Shown: positions 1-7,648, counted from the stretch's first letter. The stretch is 36,606 bases of DNA from Polymorphobacter sp. (GCF_025362435.1 NZ_JANYGL010000018.1:1-36606); one strand, 5' to 3'. Notes: generated by a model from the sequence alone, not told the origin. Made by a program: numbers and translations.

Positions 1-76
1 GCTTGCCGTGGCTCTTGGGGAAATAAGGCTCCAGCCGAGCCATCTGCTCGTCAGTAAGCCAATACAGGTCGCTCAT
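1..76 (-). CDS. IS5-family transposase, N-terminal fragment (runs off the window)
   Basis: The minus strand from 76 reads MSDLYWLTDEQMARL followed by a PYFPKSHGK stretch. This is the typical opening of IS5-family (IS427/IS1031-like group) transposases, which start with a helical DNA-binding segment before the DDE catalytic domain. Only 25 codons are inside the window, so intactness cannot be judged. An AAGGAG ribosome binding site lies about 8 bases upstream of the ATG. The family assignment comes from recognising the N-terminal sequence, not from catalytic residues, which lie outside the window. Confidence 0.8.
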   Translation of the reverse strand, partial: MSDLYWLTDEQMARLEPYFPKSHGK

Positions 77-137
77 ACTCAGTCTCCTTGCGGAGCCTGA
101 ATCAGATAACGACGCTCAAATCAATGGGTCCTGACCC
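1..137 (-). mobile_element. IS5-family insertion sequence, left end (partial)
   Basis: Upstream of the transposase start is a short leader ending in GGGTCAGGACCC (minus-strand reading of 126-137). This is a plausible terminal inverted repeat because it lies about 50-60 bases before the transposase ATG, as usual in compact IS5 elements. The exact outer boundary and any target duplication (a TAA follows at 138-140) cannot be fixed without the other end. Confidence 0.6.
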
Positions 138-230
138 TAAGCAGCGGACCCCCTCCGAAAGATTGAAGTGAGTGAACGGCACGAGTGACATGCCGCGGAA
201 AACAATCATAAGTCATTGATATCATTAAGC

Positions 231-306
231 TGGTGAGCCCTGCGGGATTCGAACCCGCGACCTATTGATTAAAAGTCAATTGCTCTACCGATTGAGCTAA
301 GGGCTC
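231..306 (-). tRNA. tRNA-Lys (anticodon TTT)
   Basis: Reading the minus strand, a 7-bp acceptor stem (GAGCCCT with AGGGCTC), a D arm, an anticodon stem ATTGA/TCAAT enclosing CTTTTAA (anticodon TTT) and a T arm GCGGG-TTCGAAT-CCCGC are all present, and CCA is encoded. The 5' end overlaps the last 10 bases of folK, whose TAG stop lies inside the tRNA gene, so processing of a folK-tRNA transcript or a promoter within folK is implied. Confidence 0.97.
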
Positions 307-812
307 CCAGCCGGTTGCGGTTTAGGGCGGCGTTGGCGTGCGCGCAACTGGCGTGCGCTCAAGTGCAGCACGGGGTGCCGCCAACCTGCAGCGATTTCGA
401 CGAGCGGATCGAGGACGAAGGCGCGGGCGGCGAGGCTGCGGTGGGGGACGATCAGCCCCTGCCGCGCTCGCCGCCAGTCGTATGTGACGAGCGCTCCGGC
501 GGTGGCGATATCGAGGTCGAGGACGCGCTCGGCCCAGCGGCGTCCGCGGCGGCGACCGAAATCGCGCTCGATGGTCTTGAGGATCGCCAGCACGTCGGCA
601 ACCGCGATGCTGGTTTCGACCGCGACCATGGCATTGGCGAAGGCTCGCTTGCTCGGACCGATCGGCTCGGTCGTGCGAACAGCCGACCGGGCGACGACGG
701 CGAGGCCCGCATCTTCCAGCGCGACGATTGCCGCCGCGACGACACCCTGCGGCGATCCGTGACGGCCGTGCCGCCGATTGCTGCCGAGGGCGATGTGGAT
801 GATTGCGGGCAT
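297..812 (-). CDS. folK: 2-amino-4-hydroxy-6-hydroxymethyldihydropteridine pyrophosphokinase (HPPK)
   Basis: The 171-residue protein transfers pyrophosphate from ATP to 6-hydroxymethyl-7,8-dihydropterin in folate synthesis. The start IIHIALGSNR matches the HPPK opening, followed by an E-P-I-G-x-S-x-x-x-F-x-N segment (about 49-60) and the signature R-W-x-x-R-x-L-D-L-D-I (about 92-102), whose aspartates bind Mg-ATP. IVPHRSLAARAFVLDPL (about 121-137) is the conserved C-terminal P-H-x-x-x-x-R-x-F-V-L-x-P-L segment. The ATG at 812 is chosen because homology begins two residues later; longer in-frame reading upstream is antisense to the glycosylase gene. It is divergent from that gene with only 28 bases between starts. 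The stop lies within tRNA-Lys. Confidence 0.93.
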   Translation of the reverse strand: MPAIIHIALGSNRRHGRHGSPQGVVAAAIVALEDAGLAVVARSAVRTTEPIGPSKRAFANAMVAVETSIAVADVLAILKTIERDFGRRRGRRWAERVLDLDIATAGALVTYDWRRARQGLIVPHRSLAARAFVLDPLVEIAAGWRHPVLHLSARQLRARQRRPKPQPAGSP

Positions 813-840
813 GGCCGCTCGCGCCTTACAGGTCGCCGCC

Positions 841-1536
841 ATGGAACCCAACCCCGCCGACCCGCAGCACCCCCCTTCGCCAGCCGAGCAGCCGCAAGCC
901 TCCCCAGCGCCGGCCGAGCCGCCAAGGGACTGCCCGCTGTGCCCGCGCCTCGCCGAGTATCGCGCCGCCAACCGCGTCGCGCATCCCGACTGGTTCAACG
1001 CGCCGGTGCCGGGGTGGGGCGACCCGAAGGCGTGGCTGTGCGTCGTCGGCCTTGCCCCCGGGGTGACGGGCGCGAACCGGACCGGACGGCCGTTCACCGG
1101 CGACCATGCCGGGTTGCTGCTGTACGCGACGCTCGCCAAGTTCGGCCTGTCGCACGGCGTGTTCGACGCGCGGCCCGACGATGGGCTGGTCCTCGACGGG
1201 GTGTTCATCAGCAACGCCGTCCGCTGCGTCCCGCCCGAGAACAAGCCGGTCCCGGCCGAGATCCACACCTGCCGCCAGTTCCTCACCGCGCAACTCGCGG
1301 CGCTGCCGAACCTCAAGGTCGTTCTCGCGCTCGGGACGATCGCGCACCAGTCAGCGGTCAAGGCGCTCGGCGGCAAGCTGCCCAAGGTGCCGTTCGCCCA
1401 CGCCGCGGTCCACCGGCTCCACACCGGCTATACGCTGGTCGATAGTTACCATTGCTCGCGCTACAACACGAACACCGGGCGGCTGACCGCGCCGATGTTC
1501 GAGGAAGCCTTCGCCGCGGCGATCGCGGCGCGATAG
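841..1536 (+). CDS. uracil-DNA glycosylase, type 5 (UDGb-like)
   Basis: The 231-residue cytoplasmic repair enzyme probably excises uracil and other deaminated bases from DNA. Motif 1 is GLAPGVTGANRTGRPFTGD (about 70-88) and motif 3 is HCSRYNTNTGRLT (about 204-216); both match the UDGb family rather than type 4. Cysteines at 31, 34, 129 and 144 are placed to bind the 4Fe-4S cluster of this family. The first 28 residues are Pro/Ala/Glu-rich and probably unstructured. An in-frame ATG at 811 would add 10 residues and reach the folK start. I prefer 841, but no strong ribosome binding site decides it. The gene is followed by tRNA-Leu on the opposite strand. Confidence 0.88.
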   Translation: MEPNPADPQHPPSPAEQPQASPAPAEPPRDCPLCPRLAEYRAANRVAHPDWFNAPVPGWGDPKAWLCVVGLAPGVTGANRTGRPFTGDHAGLLLYATLAKFGLSHGVFDARPDDGLVLDGVFISNAVRCVPPENKPVPAEIHTCRQFLTAQLAALPNLKVVLALGTIAHQSAVKALGGKLPKVPFAHAAVHRLHTGYTLVDSYHCSRYNTNTGRLTAPMFEEAFAAAIAAR

Positions 1537-1560
1537 CCTGCGACACCTGTATCCGGTGGT

Positions 1561-1645
1561 TGGTGCGGGTGGCCGGGGTCGAACCGGCACTCCTTGCGGA
1601 ACGGGATTTTGAGTCCCGCGCGTCTACCAGTTTCACCACACCCGC
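1561..1645 (-). tRNA. tRNA-Leu (anticodon CAA)
   Basis: The minus strand shows acceptor GCGGGTG paired with CACCCGC, an anticodon stem CGGGA/TCCCG around CTCAAAA (anticodon CAA), a long variable arm (class II tRNA) and T arm GCCGG-TTCGACC-CCGGC. CCA is encoded. It lies between the 3' end of the uracil glycosylase gene and the start of the pseudouridine synthase gene, antisense to both. Confidence 0.96.
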
Positions 1646-1819
1646 GTGGGGACACGATCGTGATCGCGCTGCCGACGGGCTTGTAGCGCAAATCATGGCG
1701 TCGGGGGAATAGCAATCGTGCGGGACAAGCGGCTGGATTCGCTCACATCGCGCTGCGGACGGCGTGAGCGGTTTCGCGCAGACCTTGCCAATTCGCGCTT
1801 GCCGTTCCACGAACGGCGC

Positions 1820-2905
1820 ATGTCACAGCCCCCGCGCCGCACCGGCGGCCGCCCTCCCCGTCCGCCCATCGATCCGCCCTCCGGCCCCCGGCCCCCGGTC
1901 CGCCGCCGCGAGCCCGCCGGCGGCGATCCGCTGTCGACCAATCCGCGCGAGGCCAACCGCCGCGCCAATCAGGCCGACCGGCCGATGCTCAAGCGTCCCG
2001 AGGCGGGAAGCACGTCGAACCCGTTCGGCGGGCGTCCGGTCAAGGTTCCGCGCGGGCGCGACGCGGCTGCTCCGCGCGGGCGCGACGATAGCGCTAAACC
2101 GTCGCGAGCGAACAACGCCCCGCGTCGCGACCGCGGCACGGCGCGCGCCGAAGCCGCCTCGGCCGCCCCTGGCAAGATCGAGCCGCAGCGGATCGCCAAG
2201 CTGCTCGCCCGCGCCGGGGTCGGATCACGGCGCGATATCGAGCGCTTCATCACCGAGGGGCGCGTCGCGATCAACGGCACCGTCCTGACGACACCCGCGC
2301 ACATCATCTCGTCGCTCGACGGCGTGACCTACGACGGCCAGCCGGTCGCGGCGATCGAGGCGACGCGGCTGTTTCGCTTCCACAAGCCCGCGGGCTTCCT
2401 GACGGCGGTGCGCGATCCCGGCGGGCGGCCGACGATCTACGACGCACTTCCGCCGGGGTTGCCACGGCTGGTCCCGGTCGGGCGGCTCGACATGAATACC
2501 GAGGGTCTGTTGCTGATGACCACCGACGGCGCGCTCAAGCGCCAGCTCGAGTTGCCGGTCAATGCCGTCGCGCGCCGCTACCGTGTCCGGGCGTACGGCG
2601 AGGTGACGCAGGCGATCCTCGAGGGGCTGATCGAGGGGATCGAGATCGACGGCATGCGCTACGGCCCGATCAACGCCGACATCGAGCGCCGGACCGGACG
2701 CAACCTGTGGCTGTCGATCACGCTGACCGAGGGCAAGAACCGCGAGATTCGTCGCGTCCTCGAATTCCTCGGCCTCCAGGTCTCGCGGCTGATCCGCGTC
2801 GCCTACGGCCCGTTCGAGCTCGGCGACCTGCCCGCGCGCGCGGTCGAGGAGGTCAACCCGCAGGCGATCGACCAGCTGCGCAAATCGGTCGCCAAAGCCA
2901 AATGA
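1820..2905 (+). CDS. rluB: RluB/RsuA-family rRNA pseudouridine synthase with long disordered N-terminus
   Basis: The 361-residue protein isomerises uridine to pseudouridine in rRNA, probably 23S U2605 by family. Residues 1 to about 118 are Arg/Pro/Gly-rich with no fold signal. Then comes an S4 RNA-binding domain (about 122-170, RIAKLLARAGVGSRRDIERF) and the RsuA-type catalytic domain with GRLDMNTEGLLLMTTDG around the nucleophile Asp224. The late KNREIRRVLEFLG segment is also typical of RluB/RluE/RluF. The ATG at 1820 is chosen because the upstream reading from 1718 has no family similarity. The stop overlaps the rsmD start (ATGA), so the two rRNA modification genes are coupled. RluE/RluF specificity cannot be excluded. 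Confidence 0.9.
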   Translation: MSQPPRRTGGRPPRPPIDPPSGPRPPVRRREPAGGDPLSTNPREANRRANQADRPMLKRPEAGSTSNPFGGRPVKVPRGRDAAAPRGRDDSAKPSRANNAPRRDRGTARAEAASAAPGKIEPQRIAKLLARAGVGSRRDIERFITEGRVAINGTVLTTPAHIISSLDGVTYDGQPVAAIEATRLFRFHKPAGFLTAVRDPGGRPTIYDALPPGLPRLVPVGRLDMNTEGLLLMTTDGALKRQLELPVNAVARRYRVRAYGEVTQAILEGLIEGIEIDGMRYGPINADIERRTGRNLWLSITLTEGKNREIRRVLEFLGLQVSRLIRVAYGPFELGDLPARAVEEVNPQAIDQLRKSVAKAK

Positions 2906-3444
2906 GGATCATCGCGGGTCAATATCGCGGGCGGCCGCTGGTCGCACCGCCGGGCGAGGCGACGCGGCCGACGAGCGAGCGGGCGCGCGAGGCGCTGTTC
3001 TCGATGCTCGCCAGCCGCCTCGGCGACTTCGACGGGCTGCGCGTCGCCGACCTTTATGCCGGCACCGGCGCGCTCGGGCTCGAGGCCTTGTCGCGCGGCG
3101 CGGCGCACGCGACCTTCGTCGAGAACGACAAGGCGGCGGTGACGGCGCTGCGGGCGAATATCCTCAAGTGCGATGCCGAACGCGCGACCGCCGTGCTCCA
3201 GCAGCCGGTCCAGGCGATCGGCCGCGCCCCTGCCCCGTTCGACCTGCTCCTGCTCGATCCGCCGTACGGCGAGGGCCATGCTCTGCCCGCGCTCGCCCGG
3301 CTCGTCGAATATGGCTGGGTCGCGCCGCATGCCTTGGTCTCGGTCGAGACGGCGAAGGGCGAGGTCCTCGAGCCGCCGGGGTTCACCCTCGACACCGTCC
3401 GCGCCCACGGCAAGGCGCGCCTCCATTTGTTCCGGGCGGACTGA
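2902..3444 (+). CDS. rsmD: 16S rRNA (guanine966-N2)-methyltransferase
   Basis: The 180-residue AdoMet-dependent enzyme methylates G966 of 16S rRNA on the assembling 30S subunit. It opens with MRIIAGQYRGRPL and has R-P-T-S-E-R-A-R-E-A-L-F (about 22-33), AdoMet motif I DLYAGTGALGLEALSRGA (about 50-67) and the catalytic D-P-P-Y at 119-122. Length is normal for RsmD. The start at 2902 overlaps the rluB-like stop by 4 bases, the usual sign of translational coupling. In-frame reading from 2707 is out of frame with, and inside, the upstream gene, so it is rejected. Confidence 0.95.
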   Translation: MRIIAGQYRGRPLVAPPGEATRPTSERAREALFSMLASRLGDFDGLRVADLYAGTGALGLEALSRGAAHATFVENDKAAVTALRANILKCDAERATAVLQQPVQAIGRAPAPFDLLLLDPPYGEGHALPALARLVEYGWVAPHALVSVETAKGEVLEPPGFTLDTVRAHGKARLHLFRAD

Positions 3445-3501
3445 GGCGGGGGATCGCTGCCAAGGGGCGCGTATCTCCGGCACAGTCGAGGAGTTCCCGT
3501 C

Positions 3502-3810
3502 ATGGGCCGCATTTTATTCGTCGCGTTCGTTGCCACCTTCGTCGCCGCGCTCGCGGTGGTCGTCGGAATGCCGCTGTCGGCGCAGGAAACCGCGCCAGCG
3601 TCGGGCCAGCGCGAGAGCATGGCGGCGCGCTTCACGGCGATGGACACCGACCATGACGGCAAATTGAGCAAGGCCGAATGGGTCGCCGGCGGTCGCAACG
3701 AACGCGGCTTCGACATGATGGACGCCGACCATGACGGCTTCCTGACGATGGCCGAAATCAAGGCCGGTCGCGAGAAGATGCGGGCGATGCGCGAAGCCAA
3801 GGGCAACTAA
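3502..3810 (+). CDS. small exported or membrane-anchored EF-hand protein
   Basis: The 102-residue protein has a hydrophobic N-terminal segment (about 3-24) ending near LSAQE, so it is either exported with cleavage near residue 28 or anchored. Two 12-residue EF-hand calcium loops follow: D48-E59 (DTDHDGKLSKAE) and D74-E85 (DADHDGFLTMAE). Both have acidic residues at loop positions 1, 3, 5 and 12, so Ca2+ binding is likely. The rest is short charged helix. A GAGGAG ribosome binding site precedes the ATG. Such small periplasmic EF-hand proteins are common in sphingomonads, and their roles are mostly unknown. Confidence 0.87.
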   Translation: MGRILFVAFVATFVAALAVVVGMPLSAQETAPASGQRESMAARFTAMDTDHDGKLSKAEWVAGGRNERGFDMMDADHDGFLTMAEIKAGREKMRAMREAKGN

Positions 3811-3885
3811 CCTGCTGCGGTCGGGTCGATAATCGCCCGGAACGCCGGCGTGCGGCAGTGAGCACGCCGTGACAAAGCCGTCGCC

Positions 3886-3900
3886 GTTCCCTATGTGTTC
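3886..3900 (+). promoter_or_regulatory. LexA (SOS) box, GTTC-N7-GTTC
   Basis: GTTC at 3886-3889 and GTTC at 3897-3900 are separated by exactly 7 bases. This is the direct-repeat LexA operator established for Alphaproteobacteria. It overlaps a possible -10 (TATGTG, 3892-3897), 17 bases downstream of GTGACA (3869-3874), and lies just before the helicase start. SOS control of this helicase is therefore inferred. Confidence 0.65.
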
Positions 3901-3904
3901 AGCG

Positions 3905-6193
3905 ATGCAAGCCGCTCCCACCCGCCCCGTTCCTGCGTCCGAGCCGCCGTACATGGACGGGCTCAACCCCGCGCAGCGCGATGCGGTGCTGACCACCGAA
4001 GGCCCGGTGCTGCTGCTGGCCGGAGCCGGAACCGGCAAGACCCGGGCGCTGACCAGCCGCCTCGCGCACATCATCTTCACCCGCCGGGCGTGGCCGTCGG
4101 AGATCCTCGCGGTGACCTTCACCAACAAGGCGGCGCGCGAGATGCAGCATCGCATGGGGCTGCTGCTTGGCGGCAGCGCGGAGGGCATGCCGTTCCTCGG
4201 CACCTTCCACTCGGTCGCGTCGCGGATGCTGCGGCGGAACGCCGGGCTCGTCGGGCTCGAGAGTAATTTCTCGATCCTCGACACCGACGACCAGTTGCGG
4301 CTGCTCAAGCAGGTGCTCGTCGAGGCCAATGTCGACGACAAGCGCTGGCCGGCGAAGGGGCTGGCGTCGCTGATCGACCGCTGGAAGAACCGCGGCTGGA
4401 CCCCGGCGCAGGTCCCGGCGACCGAGGAGGGCGGCTACGACAACAAGTCGGTCGCTTTGTACGCGCGCTATCAGGAGCGGCTGGTTGCGCTCAACGCGTG
4501 CGATTTCGGCGACCTGCTGCTCCACATGCTGACGATCTTCCTCGCCCACCCCGACGTGCTGGCGGACTATCAGCGGCGCTTCAAATACGTGCTGGTCGAC
4601 GAATACCAGGACACCAACGTCAGCCAGTATCTGTGGCTGCGGCTGCTCGCGCAGGAGCGGCGCAACATCTGCTGCGTCGGTGACGACGACCAGTCGATCT
4701 ATTCGTGGCGCGGCGCCGAAGTCGCCAACATCCTCCGCTTCGAGGTCGACTTTCCCGGCGCGACGGTCATCCGCCTCGAACAGAATTACCGTTCGACGCC
4801 GCACATCCTCGGTGCCGCCGGCGGGCTGATCGCGAAGAACTCGGGCCGCCTCGGCAAGACGCTATGGACCGAGCGCAACCACGGCGACCGCGTCAAGGTC
4901 GTCGGCGTCTGGGACGGCCCCGAGGACGCGCGCATCACCAACGACGCGATCGAGCGCCTCCAGCGCGAGGGCGCGTCGTTGAACGACATGGCGATCCTCG
5001 TCCGCGCCCAGTTCCAGACGCGCGAGTTCGAGGATCGCTTCATCACCACCGGACTGCCGTACAAGATCGTCGGCGGCTTCCGCTTCTATGAGCGCGCCGA
5101 GGTCCGCGACGCGATCGCCTACCTCCGTGTCGTTGTCCAGCCCGCCGACGGGCTGGCGTTCGAACGGATCGTCAACGTCCCCAAGCGCGGGCTCGGCGAC
5201 AAGGCGATGCAGGCGCTCCACGCCCACGCCCGCGCGACCAACAAGCCGCTGTCGTCGGCGGCGAACGCGCTGATCGAGACCGACGAGCTGACCCCCGCCG
5301 CGCGCCGCTCGCTGACCAATTTCATGACCGACCTCGCGCGCTGGCGGTCGCAGGTCGACACCCTGCCCCACGCCGAGCTCGCGCGGATCGTCCTCGAGGA
5401 ATCGGGGTATGTCGCGATGTACCAGGCGCAGCGGACGTCGGAGGCCGATGGGCGGCTCGAAAACCTCCAGGAGCTCACCCGGGCGATGGACGAGTTCGAA
5501 TCGATGACCGCGTTCCTCGAACACGTCAGCCTCGTCATGGAGAACGACAAGGCCGACCATGAGGAGCGCGTCACGATCATGACGCTGCACGCGGCGAAGG
5601 GGCTGGAGTTCGATCACGTCTTCCTCGTTGGCTGGGAGGAAGGCGTGTTCCCGTCGCAGCGCTCACTTGACGAAGGCGGCAACGCCTCCCTGGAGGAGGA
5701 ACGCCGCCTCGCCTATGTCGGCATCACGCGAGCAAAGCGCGCCGCCACGATCAGCCACGCCGCCAACCGCCGGATCTACGGCCAGTGGACGTCGAGCATC
5801 CCGTCGCGCTTCGTCAGCGACCTGCCCGACGACCATATCGAGGTGACCAGCACGATGAGCGGCGGCCCGAGCTTGTGGCGCGCCGCACTCGGGGGTGGCG
5901 ACCCCTTCGCCGACGTCACCCGCGGTGCCGGGCGCGGCCCCGGCTGGGCGCGCGCGACGGCGATGGGCGGGGCGAGCGTGCCGGGGCGCGGTGGATTGCA
6001 GATCGAGGCACGGGCCAGCGCGGTCAGCGTCGGCATGGCCGGTCGCAAGGACGTCAGCGTCGGCAGCCGCGTCTTCCACACCAAGTTCGGCTATGGCGCG
6101 ATCGCCGCGATCGAGGGCAACAAGCTCGAGATCGAGTTCGAAAAGGCCGGGCGCAAGCGCGTCCTCGACAGCTTCATCGAGGTCGTCGCGTAG
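3905..6193 (+). CDS. uvrD: UvrD/PcrA/Rep-type ATP-dependent 3'-5' DNA helicase
   Basis: This SF1A helicase unwinds DNA in excision repair and replication-fork restart. Walker A AGAGTGKT (about 39-46), motif Ia AVTFTNKAAREM, motif II VDEYQDTN (about 231-238), motif III GDDDQSIYSWRGA, motif IV EQNYRST, motif V TLHAAKGLEFDHVFL and motif VI AYVGITRAK are all present. The last 50 residues (FHTKFGYGAIAAIE...) form a PcrA-like Tudor/SH3-type tail. Length is about 762 residues from the ATG at 3905. Other possible starts are GTG 3869, ATG 3893 and ATG 3953. I chose 3905 because a LexA box and probable -10 sit at 3886-3900, which makes the two upstream starts unlikely; the mRNA might then be leaderless. 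UvrD versus PcrA is only a naming question. Confidence 0.92.
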   Translation: MQAAPTRPVPASEPPYMDGLNPAQRDAVLTTEGPVLLLAGAGTGKTRALTSRLAHIIFTRRAWPSEILAVTFTNKAAREMQHRMGLLLGGSAEGMPFLGTFHSVASRMLRRNAGLVGLESNFSILDTDDQLRLLKQVLVEANVDDKRWPAKGLASLIDRWKNRGWTPAQVPATEEGGYDNKSVALYARYQERLVALNACDFGDLLLHMLTIFLAHPDVLADYQRRFKYVLVDEYQDTNVSQYLWLRLLAQERRNICCVGDDDQSIYSWRGAEVANILRFEVDFPGATVIRLEQNYRSTPHILGAAGGLIAKNSGRLGKTLWTERNHGDRVKVVGVWDGPEDARITNDAIERLQREGASLNDMAILVRAQFQTREFEDRFITTGLPYKIVGGFRFYERAEVRDAIAYLRVVVQPADGLAFERIVNVPKRGLGDKAMQALHAHARATNKPLSSAANALIETDELTPAARRSLTNFMTDLARWRSQVDTLPHAELARIVLEESGYVAMYQAQRTSEADGRLENLQELTRAMDEFESMTAFLEHVSLVMENDKADHEERVTIMTLHAAKGLEFDHVFLVGWEEGVFPSQRSLDEGGNASLEEERRLAYVGITRAKRAATISHAANRRIYGQWTSSIPSRFVSDLPDDHIEVTSTMSGGPSLWRAALGGGDPFADVTRGAGRGPGWARATAMGGASVPGRGGLQIEARASAVSVGMAGRKDVSVGSRVFHTKFGYGAIAAIEGNKLEIEFEKAGRKRVLDSFIEVVA

Positions 6194-6213
6194 CGTCAAC
6201 CGACGTGGAAATG

Positions 6214-7218
6214 TCAGCCGACGTCGGCGAGCTCCTCCACCGAGGTCGGGCAGCACCGGTTCCGGCCGCTCCTCTTCGCGCGATACAGCCACGCGTCGGC
6301 ATTGGCGAGCCACGCGTCGACACTCGTCACCGACGGCCCGAGCGTCGCGACGCCGAGGCTGACGGTCGCCCGCAGTGAAAGCCCGTCGCCGATGTCGAAG
6401 GTGTGCCCCTCTATCGTCGCGCGGAAGCGTTCGGCGGCGGCGAAAGCCTCGGCAGGGCCGACTTCGGGGAGGAGCAGCGCGAACTCCTCGCCGCCGATAC
6501 GGCCGAACGAGTCGCTCGGACGCATGACCGTGCTGCACAATTCGGCGATCTCGCGCAGCACCTGGTCGCCGGCGGCGTGGCCATGATTGTCGTTGACCGC
6601 CTTGAAGTGGTCGACGTCGAGCATGATCAGCGAACCGGGGCGACCATGCCGATTATAATTGGCGAACTCCTTCTCAGCCTGCTCCATGAAGCCGCGCCGG
6701 GTCAGCGCGCTGGTCAAATGATCACGCTTGGCGATCAGACGAAGCTCGAGTTCGTCGCTGACGATGTTCGCCAGGTTGACCAGGATCGCGACCTCCGAGG
6801 CACTGAAGGTGCGCGGCTGGGTATCGATGGCACACAGCGCGCCGACATTATACCCGTCCGGGGTGCGCAGCGGAACGCCGGCATAACTGCGGATATTCGG
6901 CGCGCCCGTCACGAGCGGACTATCGGCAAAGCGCGGGTCGAGCCGGGCATCGGGGACGATCAACGGCTCGCGCTGCTGGATCGTATGGGTGCAGAACGAG
7001 ATCGCCCGCGGCGTCTGCTGCGACGGCAGGCCGCGATGGGCCATGAACCACTGGCGGTCGCGATCGACCAGCGTCACCGTCGCCATCGGCACGCCGAGGA
7101 TCGTCCGGACCAGATTGACGATGTTCTCGAACGGCTCCTCGGGGAGAACGTCGAGCACATCGAGCCGGTTGACGGCGGCGAGCCGCCCTTCTTCGTCGCG
7201 CAGCATCAGGTCAGTCAT
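6214..7218 (-). CDS. GAF-GGDEF diguanylate cyclase
   Basis: The 334-residue cytoplasmic protein should make cyclic di-GMP from two GTP. An N-terminal GAF sensor domain (about 28-160; features VTLVDRDRQWF, ISFCTHTI, SYAGVPLRTPDGYNVGALC) is followed by a GGDEF domain (about 165-325) with LDVDHFKAVND and active-site GGEEF at 242-246. The inhibitory I-site RxxD (RPSD, 233-236) is intact, so product feedback is expected. The ATG at 7218 overlaps the stop of the preceding 79-residue gene by 8 bases, and longer readings into that gene are rejected. The GAF ligand is not evident; this GAF subtype is common in soluble bacterial cyclases. Confidence 0.92.
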   Translation of the reverse strand: MTDLMLRDEEGRLAAVNRLDVLDVLPEEPFENIVNLVRTILGVPMATVTLVDRDRQWFMAHRGLPSQQTPRAISFCTHTIQQREPLIVPDARLDPRFADSPLVTGAPNIRSYAGVPLRTPDGYNVGALCAIDTQPRTFSASEVAILVNLANIVSDELELRLIAKRDHLTSALTRRGFMEQAEKEFANYNRHGRPGSLIMLDVDHFKAVNDNHGHAAGDQVLREIAELCSTVMRPSDSFGRIGGEEFALLLPEVGPAEAFAAAERFRATIEGHTFDIGDGLSLRATVSLGVATLGPSVTSVDAWLANADAWLYRAKRSGRNRCCPTSVEELADVG

Positions 7219-7450
7219 TCTTGTATCCCAGCACGAGCGACCGGATAGCACCGGTGAGCTCCATGCCGTAGCTGATCAAAAGCTGCTTCACGCTCGCGGC
7301 GATGACGCCTTCGTCGACCCCGGCAGCGCGCAGGCTGCTCACGAGAGCGCCGAGATGCTCCTGATGCCGCCGGACGCTCGCTTGCAACTCGGGTGGAAGT
7401 CCGGGCTTGTCCGGCACCGGAGCGTCTGGGTTCATGTCGACGAGCATCAT
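7211..7450 (-). CDS. hypothetical small protein coupled to the diguanylate cyclase
   Basis: This is a 79-residue soluble protein without signal peptide or membrane segment. I do not recognise the family. The first 25 residues are Pro/Asp-rich (NPDAPVPDKPGLPPEL); the rest is probably helical (ASVRRHQEHLGALVSSLRAAGVDE and VIAASVKQLLISYGMEL). Its TGA overlaps the cyclase ATG by 8 bases, so the two are almost certainly co-translated. A regulator or partner of the cyclase is an inference from coupling only. Start codons at 7450 and 7447 are adjacent and equally possible. Confidence 0.7.
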   Translation of the reverse strand: MMLVDMNPDAPVPDKPGLPPELQASVRRHQEHLGALVSSLRAAGVDEGVIAASVKQLLISYGMELTGAIRSLVLGYKND

Positions 7451-7594
7451 TACAGGGAAGCCACCTTACTGATTACAAGAGCTTAGCATCGAGACCCTTA
7501 CAGATAGATAATCGCCAGGCCTTCCCGACCGTTCGCTGGCGCCTGGCCACCCTCTTTCGTGGTTACTGCCATTTATCGGCAAAAGTCGGCTCTT

Positions 7595-7619
7595 GGAACC
7601 GCCGACCGTCCCTGCCGTT
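7595..7619 (+). promoter_or_regulatory. EcfG (general stress sigma factor) promoter
   Basis: GGAAC at 7595-7599 and CGTT at 7616-7619 are separated by 16 bases, matching the alphaproteobacterial EcfG consensus. The predicted start of transcription is near 7626, with an ACGGAGG ribosome binding site at 7636-7642 and the DUF4142 ATG at 7649. The spacing is ideal for a short leader. Confidence 0.75.
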
Positions 7620-7648
7620 GCGTGGCTATCTTTCAACGGAGGCTCACG

